The notes: generated by a model from the sequence alone, not told the origin. DNA of 64,000 bases from Kitasatospora sp. SolWspMP-SS2h (GCF_003259315.1 NZ_QLLT01000008.1:124001-188000), one strand, 5' to 3'; counted from the stretch's first letter, positions 1 to 8,047 are shown. Numbers and translations: made by a program.

Positions 1-303
1 GCGGGGTCCTCGGCGGGCGGGTCCTCGGCGGGTGGGGTCCTTGACCGGCAAGTCTTTTGACGGAGTGTCAGCCGATCGGTCGATGGCCGGGTCGGCCGTT
101 CGGCGCGCCGGGAGCGGCCGGTCGGTGCGCGGACGCTGGCCGGTCGGATGATCCGGGGACGCTGGCGCGCCCCGTAGGCTCGAACCCGAACCGCACAGCC
201 GTGCGCCCGCGTCCGTCCCACTGGCACCACCCGTACCGCTTGACCCGCCCGCACCCGACCACCCGCACCGTCCGTACCTGCCTGCCCGTCGAGAGGAGCC
301 CCG
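1..303. other. Intergenic region before the StiP operon
   Basis: No gene is supported here. The first 40 bases hold two imperfect copies of a GGTCCTCGGCGGG unit. TTGACC (41-46) and TTGACG (57-62) resemble -35 boxes, but neither has a convincing -10 at 17 bases. The operon promoter is probably in this stretch, because the first gene follows a GAGAGGAG ribosome site at about 291-298. Confidence 0.4.
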
Positions 304-1623
304 ATGACCGCCGACACCGACACCGACACCACCGCCCCCGGGCCGGTCGGGGCCGATCCCTGGCCCGGCCAGTGGGTCACCGACCGGCTCGGCCTCCGCC
401 TCACCGGCGGGCCCGAGCTGACCGGGCTGATCGGCCTCGCCCTGCGGGTCAACCCCCGGCGGGCCCACCTGCTGGTCTCCCGGGTGCTGGGCAAGCACGT
501 CCCGCAGCGGCCCGCGGCGGTGCACGGCGCCGGGCTCGACCTCGGCCGCCGGGTCGCCGACCTGCTCGGTCCGGCGGACGCCGCGCGCGCCGTCGTGCTC
601 GGCTACGCCGAGACCGCCACCGCCCTCGGCCACAGCGTCGCCGACGGGCTCGACGCGCCCTACCTGCACTCCACCCGGCGGCCCGTCCCCGGCGTCGCCC
701 CGCTCGGCGGCTTCGAGGAGGAGCACTCGCACGCCACCAGCCACCTGCTGCTCCCCGAGGACCCGGAGCTGCTGGCCGGCGACGGCCCGCTGGTGCTGGT
801 CGACGACGAGTTCTCCACCGGCACCACCGTCATCAACACCATCCGCGCCCTGCACGCCGCGCACCCGCGCGAGCGGTACGTCGCCGTCGCCCTGGTCGAC
901 CTGCGCACCCCCGCCGACCGGGCCCGGCTGCACGCAGCCGCGGCCGAGCTCGGCGCCCGCCTCGACCTGGTCGCCACCGCCGCCGGCGGTGTCGACCTGC
1001 CGGCGGACGTGCTGGACCGGGCCCGCGAGCTGATCGCCGCCGCCCCCGCGCCCCCGCCGCCCACCGGTCCGCTCGGCGAGCTGACCAGGGCCGACCTGCC
1101 CTGGCCCGCCGACCTGCCCGACGGCGGCCGGCACGGCTTCACCCCCGCCCACCGCCGCCGCCTCGACGCCGCCCTGCCCGCCCTCGGCGCCGCCCTCGCC
1201 GAGGCCGTCGGCCCCCGCCCCGGCCGGGTCCTGGTGCTCGGCTGCGAGGAGCTGATGTACGCCCCGCTGCGGCTCGCCGGGGCCCTCCAGCAGGCCCGGC
1301 CCGACGCCGAGGTGCGGTTCTCCACCACCACCCGCTCCCCGGTGTTCGCCCTCGACGACCCCGGCTACGCCATCCGCACCCGCCTCGCCTTCGCCGCGCA
1401 CGACGACCCGGCCGACCGCTCCACCGAGCGCTACGCCTACAACGTCGCCCCCGGCGCCGACCCCGCCCGCCGCTTCGACACCGTCGTCCTGGTCGTCGAC
1501 GACCCCGCCGACACCCCCGCCCTGCACCACGGCCCGGCCGCCCTGCTGCCCGCCCTGCGCACCGCCACCGACCGGGTGGTGCTCGCCGTTCTCCCGTCGT
1601 ACCGCCCCGCGACACCCGCCTGA
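304..1623 (+). CDS. Phosphoribosyltransferase with TRSP domain
   Basis: A 439-residue cytoplasmic protein. The PRPP-binding motif VLVDDEFSTGTT lies near residues 162-173, as in the PRTase_2 family. The second half, with its GCEELMYAPLRLA and FSTTTRSPVF segments, matches the TRSP domain that follows this PRTase in tellurium-resistance-associated operons. Known of the family: it is found with StiP protease and HAD genes in Ter-type stress systems, and a role in making or salvaging a nucleoside-like compound has been proposed. The ATG follows GAGAGGAG with good spacing. The next gene starts 44 bases downstream on the same strand, so this is probably the first gene of a three-gene operon. The natural substrate is unknown. 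Confidence 0.85.
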   Translation: MTADTDTDTTAPGPVGADPWPGQWVTDRLGLRLTGGPELTGLIGLALRVNPRRAHLLVSRVLGKHVPQRPAAVHGAGLDLGRRVADLLGPADAARAVVLGYAETATALGHSVADGLDAPYLHSTRRPVPGVAPLGGFEEEHSHATSHLLLPEDPELLAGDGPLVLVDDEFSTGTTVINTIRALHAAHPRERYVAVALVDLRTPADRARLHAAAAELGARLDLVATAAGGVDLPADVLDRARELIAAAPAPPPPTGPLGELTRADLPWPADLPDGGRHGFTPAHRRRLDAALPALGAALAEAVGPRPGRVLVLGCEELMYAPLRLAGALQQARPDAEVRFSTTTRSPVFALDDPGYAIRTRLAFAAHDDPADRSTERYAYNVAPGADPARRFDTVVLVVDDPADTPALHHGPAALLPALRTATDRVVLAVLPSYRPATPA

Positions 1624-1667
1624 CGCCCCGCTGCCCGAGCATGTCCGTTACTCGTCGAAGGCACAGC

Positions 1668-2831
1668 ATGACCGCACACACCGTCCCGTCCCCGCCCACC
1701 GCCCGCCCGCTGCACGGCCCGGACTTCTCCAGCTACCCGGCCGCCGACGTCACCTGGCTGCTCAAGGACCTCTCCGACGTCCACCTCGAAGCGCCCACCG
1801 AGGAGCGCGAGGAGGCCGTGCAGTCCGGCGGCGCCCACTACGCCGAGTCGCTGCCCGTCGAGTACCAGCCCAGCCCCGAGTACCAGCAGCTCTTCCACAC
1901 CGCGCTGGCCGCCTCCACCACCCGGCTGGCCACCGCCGTCGGCGCCGTCGCCGAGACGCTGCTGCGCGAGCGCGGCCCGCACCTGGTGCTCGCCTCGCTC
2001 GCCCGGGCCGGCACCCCCGTCGGCGTCCTGATCCGCCGCTGGCTGGCCCACGCGCACGGCCTCGACGTGCCGCACTACACCGTCTCCATCGTCCGCGGCC
2101 GCGGCATCGACCAGGTCGCCCTGCGCCACCTCGCCGCCCACCACCGCCCCGCCGACGTGGTCTTCGTCGACGGCTGGACGGGCAAGGGCGCCATCACCCG
2201 CGAGCTCGAACAGGCCCTGGCCGGCACCGGCTTCGACCCCGAGCTCGCCGTCCTCGCCGACCCCGGCGGCTGCGTGCGCACCTACGGCACCCGGGACGAC
2301 TTCCTGATCCCCTCCGCCTGCCTCAACTCCACCGTCTCCGGCCTGGTCTCCCGCACCGTGCTGCGCGCCGACCTGATCGGGCCGGACGAGTTCCACGGCG
2401 CCAAGTTCTACCGCGAGCTGGCCGGGGCCGACGTCTCCCGCCAGTTCGTCGACACCGTCGCCGCCGCCTTCCCGGCCGTCGCCGACGCCGTCGCCGCCGA
2501 GGCCGCCCGGCTCGCCACCGCCGACCGCACCCCCACCTGGGAGGGCTGGGCCGCCGTCGAGCGGATCAGCGCCGAGTACGGCATCGACAGCGTCAACCTG
2601 GTCAAGCCCGGCGTCGGCGAGACCACCCGGGTGCTGCTGCGCCGCGTCCCCTGGCGCATCCTGGCCCGCCGCGGCGCCGGGGCCGACCTCGACCACGTCC
2701 GCCTGCTCGCCGCCCAGCGCGGCGTCCCCGTCGAGGAGGCCGACGACCTGCCGTACACCTGCGTCGGCCTCATCCACCCGCGCTACACCCGCGGCGCCAC
2801 CGGCGCGGACGGCACCGCCGTCCGGACCTGA
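1668..2831 (+). CDS. Cysteine protease StiP with PELOTA domain
   Basis: A 387-residue protein. The N-terminal two thirds match the StiP cysteine protease family (segments YPAADVTWLLKDL near residue 20, VFVDGWTGKGAI near 165, and the Cys in PSACLNSTVSG near 210). The C-terminal about 90 residues (TTRVLLRRVPWRILAR onward) match the PELOTA RNA-binding domain fused to StiP. Family knowledge: StiP genes travel with PRTase/TRSP and HAD genes in Ter-related stress islands, as here. The ATG at 1668 is chosen over the in-frame ATG at 1641 because GAAGG sits 6-7 bases upstream of it. The same frame stays open far upstream, but that part reads as arginine/proline-rich shadow of the previous gene. Confidence 0.87.
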   Translation: MTAHTVPSPPTARPLHGPDFSSYPAADVTWLLKDLSDVHLEAPTEEREEAVQSGGAHYAESLPVEYQPSPEYQQLFHTALAASTTRLATAVGAVAETLLRERGPHLVLASLARAGTPVGVLIRRWLAHAHGLDVPHYTVSIVRGRGIDQVALRHLAAHHRPADVVFVDGWTGKGAITRELEQALAGTGFDPELAVLADPGGCVRTYGTRDDFLIPSACLNSTVSGLVSRTVLRADLIGPDEFHGAKFYRELAGADVSRQFVDTVAAAFPAVADAVAAEAARLATADRTPTWEGWAAVERISAEYGIDSVNLVKPGVGETTRVLLRRVPWRILARRGAGADLDHVRLLAAQRGVPVEEADDLPYTCVGLIHPRYTRGATGADGTAVRT

Positions 2832-2860
2832 CCCGCCCCCGAACGAAGGAGACCCCGCCC

Positions 2861-3679
2861 GTGCCGCAGTTCCTGGTCGCCAGCGACCTCGACCGCACCC
2901 TCGTCTACTCCAACCGCGCCCTCGCCCTGGACGTGCCCGACCGGCTCGCCCCACGGCTGCTGTCGGTGGAAGTGCACGACGGCAGGGCGCTCTCCTTCAT
3001 GACCGAACAGGCCGCCGCGCTGCTCGCCGAGATCGCGGTCCTCGCCCCGGTCGTCCCCATCACCACCCGCACCCGCACCCAGTACGAGCGGATCAACCTC
3101 CCCGGCCCCACCGCCGACTGGACCCCGCCGTACGCGGTCTGCGCCAACGGCGGCCACCTGCTCGTCGACGGCGTCCCCGACCAGGACTGGCAGCGCGCGA
3201 TCCGCGCCCGCCTCGACGCCGAGAGCGCGCCGCTGGCCCAGGTCGTCGAACACCTCGCCATCGCCGCCGACCCGGAGTGGACCCACAAGCGGCGGGTCGC
3301 CGACGAGCTCTTCGCCTACCTGGTCGTCGAACGGGCCGAGCTCCCGCCCGGCTGGATCGCCGAACTCAGCGCCTGGTGCGCCGAACGCGGCTGGAAGGTC
3401 TCCCTCCAGGGCCGCAAGGTCTACGCCGTCCCCGCCCCGCTCTCCAAGAGCGCGGCCCTCGCCGAGGTGCGCCGCCGCACCGGGGCCGAGACCGTCCTGG
3501 CGGCCGGCGACTCCCTGCTCGACGCCGAACTCCTGCTCGCCGCGGACCTCGCCTGGCGCCCCGGCCACGGCGAACTCGCCGAGACCGCGTGGACGGCGGA
3601 GGGCGTCACCGCCCTCACCGAGACCGGGGTGAGCGCGGGGGAGGAGATCCTCCGGCAGATGCTCAAGCACCTCGGCTGA
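2861..3679 (+). CDS. HAD family hydrolase (StiP operon)
   Basis: A 272-residue HAD-superfamily phosphatase-like protein. The catalytic DxD motif is SDLDRTL with aspartates 9 and 11; motif IV is AAGDSLLDAEL near residue 217, and a lysine in LSKSAAL near 195 fits motif III. It starts at GTG after GAAGGAG, 29 bases behind the StiP gene, so it is co-transcribed. HAD hydrolases of this type are regular members of PRTase-StiP operons and probably dephosphorylate the product of that pathway; the substrate is not known. No Ter genes are visible inside the window. Confidence 0.85.
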   Translation: MPQFLVASDLDRTLVYSNRALALDVPDRLAPRLLSVEVHDGRALSFMTEQAAALLAEIAVLAPVVPITTRTRTQYERINLPGPTADWTPPYAVCANGGHLLVDGVPDQDWQRAIRARLDAESAPLAQVVEHLAIAADPEWTHKRRVADELFAYLVVERAELPPGWIAELSAWCAERGWKVSLQGRKVYAVPAPLSKSAALAEVRRRTGAETVLAAGDSLLDAELLLAADLAWRPGHGELAETAWTAEGVTALTETGVSAGEEILRQMLKHLG

Positions 3680-3717
3680 GGGACCCCGCGCCCCGCGCTG
3701 CACGCACCCCGCGCGCG

Positions 3718-3927
3718 CTACCCGCAGCAGCCCCCGCCACAGCACCCGCCGCCGCCGGCGGGAGCCGGGGCGGCGGCCGCCGCACCGGTCACGGCGACGG
3801 TGGAGAGCAGCTTGACGGTGTCGGGGTGGCCCTCCGGGCAGGTGGCCGGGTCGTTCGCCCGGGCCATCGGACGGTTGAGCTCGAAAGTGGCGCCGCAGGA
3901 GCGGCAGCGGAAGTCGTAGCGAGGCAT
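3718..3927 (-). CDS. FmdB-type zinc ribbon protein
   Basis: A 69-residue protein starting MPRYDFRCRSCG, with a CxxC pair at residues 8-11 and a further Cys at about 30 (ATCPEGH). This is the single zinc ribbon of the FmdB/putative regulatory family. The tail is Ala/Gly-rich and ends in two Cys-Cys clusters (GGCCGGGCCG). It is convergent with the HAD gene. The small size and zinc ribbon suggest a nucleic-acid or protein-binding accessory role; the function is not established. Confidence 0.85.
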   Translation of the reverse strand: MPRYDFRCRSCGATFELNRPMARANDPATCPEGHPDTVKLLSTVAVTGAAAAAPAPAGGGGCCGGGCCG

Positions 3928-3988
3928 ACCGAGCAGGGTACCCAGCGTCCGGGGCCCGACCGGGGTTCAGCGCCCGTTCAGTGCCCGT

Positions 3989-5248
3989 TCAGTGCCCGCG
4001 GATCATCGAGACCACCTCGGCCGCGGTCTCCCGGACGGCGGCCAGCTCCGTCAGGAAGCGCCAGTAGTCGGGGTGCCGCCCGGCCTCCTCCAGGGTGGCG
4101 ACGGCCCGGTCGAGGCGGCCCACCGCGGCGTCCAGCGGACCCGCGTGGCGCGGGTCCGGGGCCTGGCGGCCGGCCATCGCGAGGCGCTGGGCGTCGCGCA
4201 GCGCGAACCGGGCCCGCTCGATCTCGCGGTGCGGGTCGTGCTGGACTTCGTTGAGCTGCTGCAACCGGTCGTTGACCGCGTCGACCGCGCCCCCGGCGGT
4301 GTCGAGCAGGGCGCGCACGGTGCCGATCGCGGCCGTCGCGTCCGCCCAGCGCTGCTCGTCGCGGGCCCGGCCCGCCTCGGTCAGCCTGGCGCGGGCGGTG
4401 CGGACGGCGTCGGCGGTCTGCGCGGGCACCTGCTGGAGGTCCTGCCAGCAGGCCGTCGAGAACCGGCGGCGCAGCTCGCTGAGCGCCGGGTCGACGGTGT
4501 GGGCCCGGTTCTCCAGCGCGTCGATCCGGGTCCGCAGCGAGGCCACCCGGCGGTCGATCTCGGCAGCCCGCTCCGGCAGGTGCGCCGCCTCGCTGCGGAC
4601 GGCCTCGGCCCGCCGGGCCACGTCCTCGGCCCGCTGCAGGGTGGCGGGCACGCCGTGCTGCGAGACGCCCTGGTTGAGCCGGGTCAGCTCGGGCGCCAGC
4701 TCGGCCAGCCGGGCCGCCAGGTCGTCCGCGCGCAGGCCCGCGCCGCGGACCTGCTCCAGGGCGGTGGTCGCGGCGAGCAGCGCCTGCTTGGCCCGCTCGA
4801 CCGCGGGCGTGACCCGGATCAGCTGGGCCTCGGCGTGGTCGAGGACCGGCTGCAGGCGGCTGACAAAGGTATCCAGCTCGGTCCGCTTGGCGTCCAGCTC
4901 GCGCTTGGCCTGCTCCAACTGCTGCTTGGCCCGGGAGACCGCGCCCGGGTCGGTCTCGGCGGACTCCAGGTCGACCGCGTCCAGCGCGCCCAGGTAGGCG
5001 ACGGTGACCTGGTCGATCCGGGCGGTCAGGTCGGCGAAGTCCTGCTCCACCCGGCGCGCGGTGGCGGGCTCGCCCGCGGACTTCACGGTCTCCACCGCGA
5101 GCAGCGCGTCCCGCTGGGCCGAGTCCAGCTCGTAGAACGACTCCTGGGCGGCCTCCCGTGCCGCCCGGGCGTCCGCCCGCACGCCGTCCCGCCGGCCACC
5201 GCCCCACCAGCCGCCCCGACCCCCGCCACCGCCGCCGGCCACCCTCAC
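3989..5248 (-). CDS. Coiled-coil protein of unknown function
   Basis: A 419-residue Ala/Glu/Arg-rich protein, mostly alpha-helical by composition with several likely coiled-coil stretches (for example residues 75-130 and 190-240). It opens with a glycine-rich patch (AGGGGGGRGGWWGGG). There is no signal peptide or membrane segment. The GTG at 5248 is chosen because AGGGAG lies 6 bases upstream; the open frame runs further but upstream residues look non-coding, and GTG 5251 is nearly as good. I do not recognise a named domain; streptomycetes carry similar conserved helical proteins. The stop is followed by a short direct repeat (GCCCGTTCAGT twice, 3970-3992). Confidence 0.75.
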   Translation of the reverse strand: MRVAGGGGGGRGGWWGGGRRDGVRADARAAREAAQESFYELDSAQRDALLAVETVKSAGEPATARRVEQDFADLTARIDQVTVAYLGALDAVDLESAETDPGAVSRAKQQLEQAKRELDAKRTELDTFVSRLQPVLDHAEAQLIRVTPAVERAKQALLAATTALEQVRGAGLRADDLAARLAELAPELTRLNQGVSQHGVPATLQRAEDVARRAEAVRSEAAHLPERAAEIDRRVASLRTRIDALENRAHTVDPALSELRRRFSTACWQDLQQVPAQTADAVRTARARLTEAGRARDEQRWADATAAIGTVRALLDTAGGAVDAVNDRLQQLNEVQHDPHREIERARFALRDAQRLAMAGRQAPDPRHAGPLDAAVGRLDRAVATLEEAGRHPDYWRFLTELAAVRETAAEVVSMIRGH

Positions 5249-5425
5249 CACGTGCTCCCTGCTCCGTATCCGTCCCGCCGCTTCCCCGCCATTCTTGCCG
5301 ATCACCCGCCCCGTCCGGCACCCCCCGTCCGTCTCCCCCACCGGACAGGGGGCGGCGGAGCACCCTCCGGACCGGGTAGTCTGTCCACTCGTCGTGTGAC
5401 CGGCCGCGCCGGTCCACTTCGGCGA

Positions 5426-5497
5426 GGGCGCATAGCTCAGCGGTAGAGCGCCGCCCTTACAAGGCGGATGTCGGCGGTTCGAAACCGTCTGCGCCCA
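5426..5497 (+). tRNA. tRNA-Val (anticodon TAC)
   Basis: A complete 72-nt cloverleaf. The acceptor arm GGGCGCA pairs with TGCGCCC, with discriminator A. The D stem is GCTC/GAGC. The anticodon stem CCGCC/GGCGG holds loop CTTACAA, giving anticodon TAC (valine, GUA and probably GUG). A five-base variable loop is followed by a T stem with loop TTCGAAA. The terminal CCA is not encoded (CCT follows). It appears to be a single-gene unit with a hairpin 25 bases downstream. Confidence 0.96.
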
Positions 5498-5521
5498 CCT
5501 CGCCAGCAGGGAAGACGCGGC

Positions 5522-5560
5522 AAAGGCCCAGCTCAGAGTGCAACTCCGGGCCGGGCCTTT
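5522..5560 (+). terminator. Terminator of tRNA-Val
   Basis: AAAGGCCC (5522-5529) pairs with GGGCCTTT (5553-5560) and is followed by CTCG. It begins 25 bases after the tRNA and is the expected transcription end for it. Confidence 0.7.
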
Positions 5561-5683
5561 CTCGTGGACCGCGCCTTCTCCGCGCTTACCCGCGCAAGGT
5601 CTACGGTCTGGCTACGCGGGCGGTCCTCCTGAATTCCCCTAAGCGATCATGGTGTTTCCGTAGGTGGCGCCCACCAGGAGCGC

Positions 5684-5728
5684 GAAGTGCCCCCAGTCGG
5701 CACCTGCGACCGGGGCTGGGGGCACTTC
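5684..5728. repeat. Long perfect hairpin
   Basis: GAAGTGCCCCCAG (5684-5696) is exactly complementary to CTGGGGGCACTTC (5716-5728): a 13-bp stem with a 19-base loop. No T-tract follows on either side. It could be a terminator for the leftward mini-operon, which ends at 5939, or a recombination/regulatory structure. Confidence 0.7.
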
Positions 5729-5938
5729 TGCGGCTCCCGGCGGAGGGGGGCGGTCTTCCTGCCCGGGAGCCGGCGCGGCAGTCTCCGCCCTGGACGGTCG
5801 CCGCGCTCGCCGGGCCAGTGCGATGCGGCGAACACACCTGGCATGCGCCCGGCATCGTCACCGGCCCGACTCCCGTCGTCCGGCGTCCGATCAGGGCGGG
5901 CGCTGAACGGCGGGTGATCAGGAGGCCCGGCCGAGTGG

Positions 5939-6124
5939 CTACGGCCGGGTCCCGGGCGGCGGAGACCCGGGGCAGTCGCGGTGGTTGCGGATCGCGTCGG
6001 AGTGCGAGTTGATCGTCGCGATGTACTCGCCGCGCCCGTAGCCGCCGCACCGGAGGCGGTACCCGAGTGTCAGGCCCTCCGGTTCGACGTGGTCCCCGTC
6101 GGCCGACTGCTGCCGGCCGTTCAC
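5939..6124 (-). CDS. Small hypothetical protein, second gene of mini-operon
   Basis: A 61-residue protein starting at GTG 6124, which overlaps the stop of the upstream mini-gene as GTGA. The sequence is non-repetitive and protein-like (GLTLGYRLRCGGYGRGEYIA and ATINSHSDAIRNHRDCPG). It has two Cys and a Pro-rich end. The exact stop-start overlap with a neighbour that has its own ribosome site is the best evidence that it is real. No known family is recognised. The pair is divergent from the TPR regulator gene. Confidence 0.55.
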   Translation of the reverse strand: MNGRQQSADGDHVEPEGLTLGYRLRCGGYGRGEYIATINSHSDAIRNHRDCPGSPPPGTRP

Positions 6125-6294
6125 GCCGACCGCCGGACGGTGGCATCGAGGTCGACGTCCCGGCAGTCGGAGGCGTCCGGGTTCTTGTCGCGACCGATGC
6201 CTGTCCGGCAGCGGTCGCACGCCCGGCACTTCCGGTACGCGTCGGGGTCCGGCGGCCACGGGATGGCGTGCGGCCGTCGCTTCGTCGTGCCCAT
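6121..6294 (-). CDS. Small Cys-rich protein, first gene of mini-operon
   Basis: A 57-residue protein beginning MGTTKRRPHAIPW, with AGAGGA 6 bases before the ATG. The centre has CRACDRC, a compact cysteine cluster that could bind a metal, followed by charged residues. Its TGA overlaps the GTG of the next mini-gene, giving translational coupling. It is divergent from the regulator gene at 6498, and a perfect inverted repeat lies between them. No family is recognised. Confidence 0.6.
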   Translation of the reverse strand: MGTTKRRPHAIPWPPDPDAYRKCRACDRCRTGIGRDKNPDASDCRDVDLDATVRRSA

Positions 6295-6425
6295 AGGTAG
6301 TCCTCTGATCGCCGAAGAGCGGCACCAGGCGGTGCAGGACCAGAGTCGGCCATTCAGGGCGGCGCATGTATGCCTTAACAATGCCTCTTTGATGCCTCTT
6401 TGATGACTTTCAGCGCTATACATCC

Positions 6426-6440
6426 GAGTGACAGTCACTC
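6426..6440. promoter_or_regulatory. Inverted repeat, candidate operator
   Basis: GAGTGAC-A-GTCACTC is a perfect 7-bp inverted repeat with a one-base centre. It lies in the divergent space between the mini-operon (start 6294) and the regulator-like gene (start 6498). Just left of it is a tandem repeat of ATGCCTCTTTG (6381-6403) in a relatively AT-rich patch suited to promoters. Confidence 0.5.
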
Positions 6441-6497
6441 AAACGACGGCCCACACAGTACCGTTGAGGCCCGAGACGAGCTCACCAGGAGGGTCGG

Positions 6498-7760
6498 GTG
6501 GCACGCACCACCGACGGCAACACCGCCCTGCGAGCGGCCATGCTGGCCGCCGGAATCGGCAGCAACCGCGCACTGAGAGAAGCGCTGGAACGCACCGGCC
6601 GCAGCCTCGGCATCCCGCAGTACAGCGTCAGCGTCCGCCAGATCGCCCGTTGGCTCGCCCCCAACCCCCCACGTCCCCGCGACGAGCACCAGCGCGTGAT
6701 CGTGGAGCTGCTGAGGATGCCCCTCTCCCGGCTCGGCTTCGGCGGCGCCCAGCAGCACACCGGGCCCGGGCCGGCCCCCGTCATCCCGCCCGCCATCCAC
6801 CCCGCCGTACCGCACCCGGCCCGGGCCGACGGCGTCCAGCCGGACACCATCGGGAGCGCCTACGCGGCCATCACCGCCGCGCACCGGCACATGTACTGGT
6901 CCGTCGCCCCCGCCGCCCTGCACCGATCCGTCGCCGAGCACGCCGCGCTGGGCGAAGCCCTGCTCGGCCAGACGTCCGGCGTCGCCCGCCGCGTGCTCGC
7001 CGCGGCCCTCGCCGAGTCGCTGCTGCTGCTAGGCCGGATCGAGTTCTTCGACCTGCGCCAGGTCGCCGCCGCCGACGGGACGTTCGTGCGCGGGCTGCAA
7101 GCCGCCGGCACCGCTGACGACGCACTGCTCGGTGCTGCGGTCCTCGGACACGCCGCGTTCGTCCCCGGCTGGGCCGGGCGGCGCGAGGAGATGGCCGACC
7201 GGATGCGCGGTGCCCGCGCGTATGCCCGCCGAGGGGGCGCGCCCGCCGAGGTGCACGCTTGGCTGGACGCCGTCGAGGCCGAGTGCCTCACCCGCTGCCA
7301 GGACGTCCGCGGTGCCCTGTCCATCCTCAACCGCGCCAGCGATCTCCTGGCCGGCGCCGAGCCCGCAGTGCTGCCGGAGTGGTTCACCTGGTTCAACCCC
7401 ACCCGGCTGACTGCGTTCAGGGGGAACGCCGAGCTGACCGCCGGCCACCTGCCCCAGGCCCGCGAGAGTCTGGCCCGCGCGCTGGACGGGCTCGGCGACT
7501 CGGACGGCAAGCAGGCTGTCGTCGTGCTCGCTGATCTTGCCACCGTCGAAGCTCGGGCCCGGCGCCCCGAGGACGCGTGCCGCCACCTGGTGGCCGCGTT
7601 GGAGCAGCTGCGGATCACCTGGTACGAGACCGGCATGGAGCGGGTGCGCGAGGCGCGCGGGCTGCTGACGGAGTGGGAGGACACGGCGGCCGTCCGGGCC
7701 GTGGACGACCGCCTCTACTCCTGGCCCGCCACCCTCAGCTCGCTGCAGCGCTGGCGTTGA
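6498..7760 (+). CDS. Regulator-like protein with TPR-type C-terminus
   Basis: A 420-residue protein starting at GTG with AGGAGG 6 bases upstream. Residues 1-75 (NTALRAAMLAAGIGSNRALR to PRPRDEHQRVIVELLRMP) resemble the N-terminal helical DNA-binding-type region of a family common in streptomycetes. Residues 110-420 are alpha-helical and TPR-like (GNAELTAGHLPQARESLARAL, ARRPEDACRHLVAALEQL). Such proteins often act as one-component regulators that sense peptides or protein partners. It is divergent from two mini-genes, which may encode its partner or target. DNA binding itself is inferred. Confidence 0.65.
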   Translation: MARTTDGNTALRAAMLAAGIGSNRALREALERTGRSLGIPQYSVSVRQIARWLAPNPPRPRDEHQRVIVELLRMPLSRLGFGGAQQHTGPGPAPVIPPAIHPAVPHPARADGVQPDTIGSAYAAITAAHRHMYWSVAPAALHRSVAEHAALGEALLGQTSGVARRVLAAALAESLLLLGRIEFFDLRQVAAADGTFVRGLQAAGTADDALLGAAVLGHAAFVPGWAGRREEMADRMRGARAYARRGGAPAEVHAWLDAVEAECLTRCQDVRGALSILNRASDLLAGAEPAVLPEWFTWFNPTRLTAFRGNAELTAGHLPQARESLARALDGLGDSDGKQAVVVLADLATVEARARRPEDACRHLVAALEQLRITWYETGMERVREARGLLTEWEDTAAVRAVDDRLYSWPATLSSLQRWR

Positions 7761-7850
7761 ACTTGGCGAGCAGCCGCAATTGTCCGGCGGGCGCCCTGTG
7801 GTGAGCGGATACGGCCTTCGTCCGCACGTACCTTGAGCGTCCGTCCGATG

Positions 7851-7890
7851 GCCCGTCGGCCCGTCGGCCCGTCGGCCCGTCGGCTCGTGG
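7851..7890. repeat. 8-bp tandem repeat array
   Basis: The unit GCCCGTCG occurs four times perfectly and once imperfectly (GCTCGTGG). It lies 20 bases upstream of the GH31 promoter candidate. The small copy number and 8-bp period suit slipped-strand variation. Confidence 0.8.
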
Positions 7891-7909
7891 ACGGCAAGGG
7901 TCCACGGTA

Positions 7910-7938
7910 TTGACGGAGACCCGCCAAGTGCCTACGTT
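7910..7938 (+). promoter_or_regulatory. Candidate promoter of the GH31 gene
   Basis: TTGACG (7910-7915) and TACGTT (7933-7938) are separated by exactly 17 bases, a good vegetative sigma-factor promoter. The start codon is about 100 bases downstream, leaving the LacI-like operator inside the leader. Confidence 0.5.
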
Positions 7939-8017
7939 CGGGAGAGCTCCGCACCCCCTTTCGCGCTCCTCGACCGACCGTTCATCGCGCGGGCGCTTTT
8001 CCTTGCACGGGCACTTT

Positions 8018-8031
8018 TGACAACGTTGTCA
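8018..8031. promoter_or_regulatory. LacI-like operator, GH31 gene
   Basis: TGACAACGTTGTCA is a perfect 14-bp palindrome 16 bases before the GH31 start codon. The core GACAACGTTGTC also precedes the GH3 gene, and a close variant precedes the GH92 gene. This symmetric CG-centred form is typical of LacI-family sugar regulators. Confidence 0.7.
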
Positions 8032-8047
8032 TCACGGAGGGTTGTCC

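Larger units (their letters stand above)
5498..5938. other. Gene-poor stretch downstream of tRNA-Val
   Basis: Apart from two hairpins, I see no gene. Several frames are open on both strands, but they are short, overlapping and of low-complexity composition, without ribosome sites. Base composition drops compared with the neighbours (for example GAATTCCCCTAAGCGATCAT near 5631). This can be read as degraded remnants next to a tRNA, which is a common integration site; no integrase or attachment-site repeat was found. Confidence 0.4.

Noticed and set aside
57..1667. A long open frame running into the StiP gene from far upstream
   Set aside because: It is arginine/proline/alanine-rich and out of frame with the well-supported phosphoribosyltransferase; the StiP gene has its own ribosome site before ATG 1668. 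The upstream part is a high-GC shadow.
5601..5938. Short open frames on both strands downstream of tRNA-Val
   Set aside because: They overlap each other, lack ribosome sites and cross the hairpin at 5684-5728; none looks like protein.
5426..7760. A full integrated element (ICE or prophage) at tRNA-Val
   Set aside because: No integrase, excisionase or duplicated tRNA end was found; only a possible scar is reported.
7851..7890. Short tandem array considered as a CRISPR remnant
   Set aside because: The 8-bp unit repeats without spacers; no cas genes in the window.
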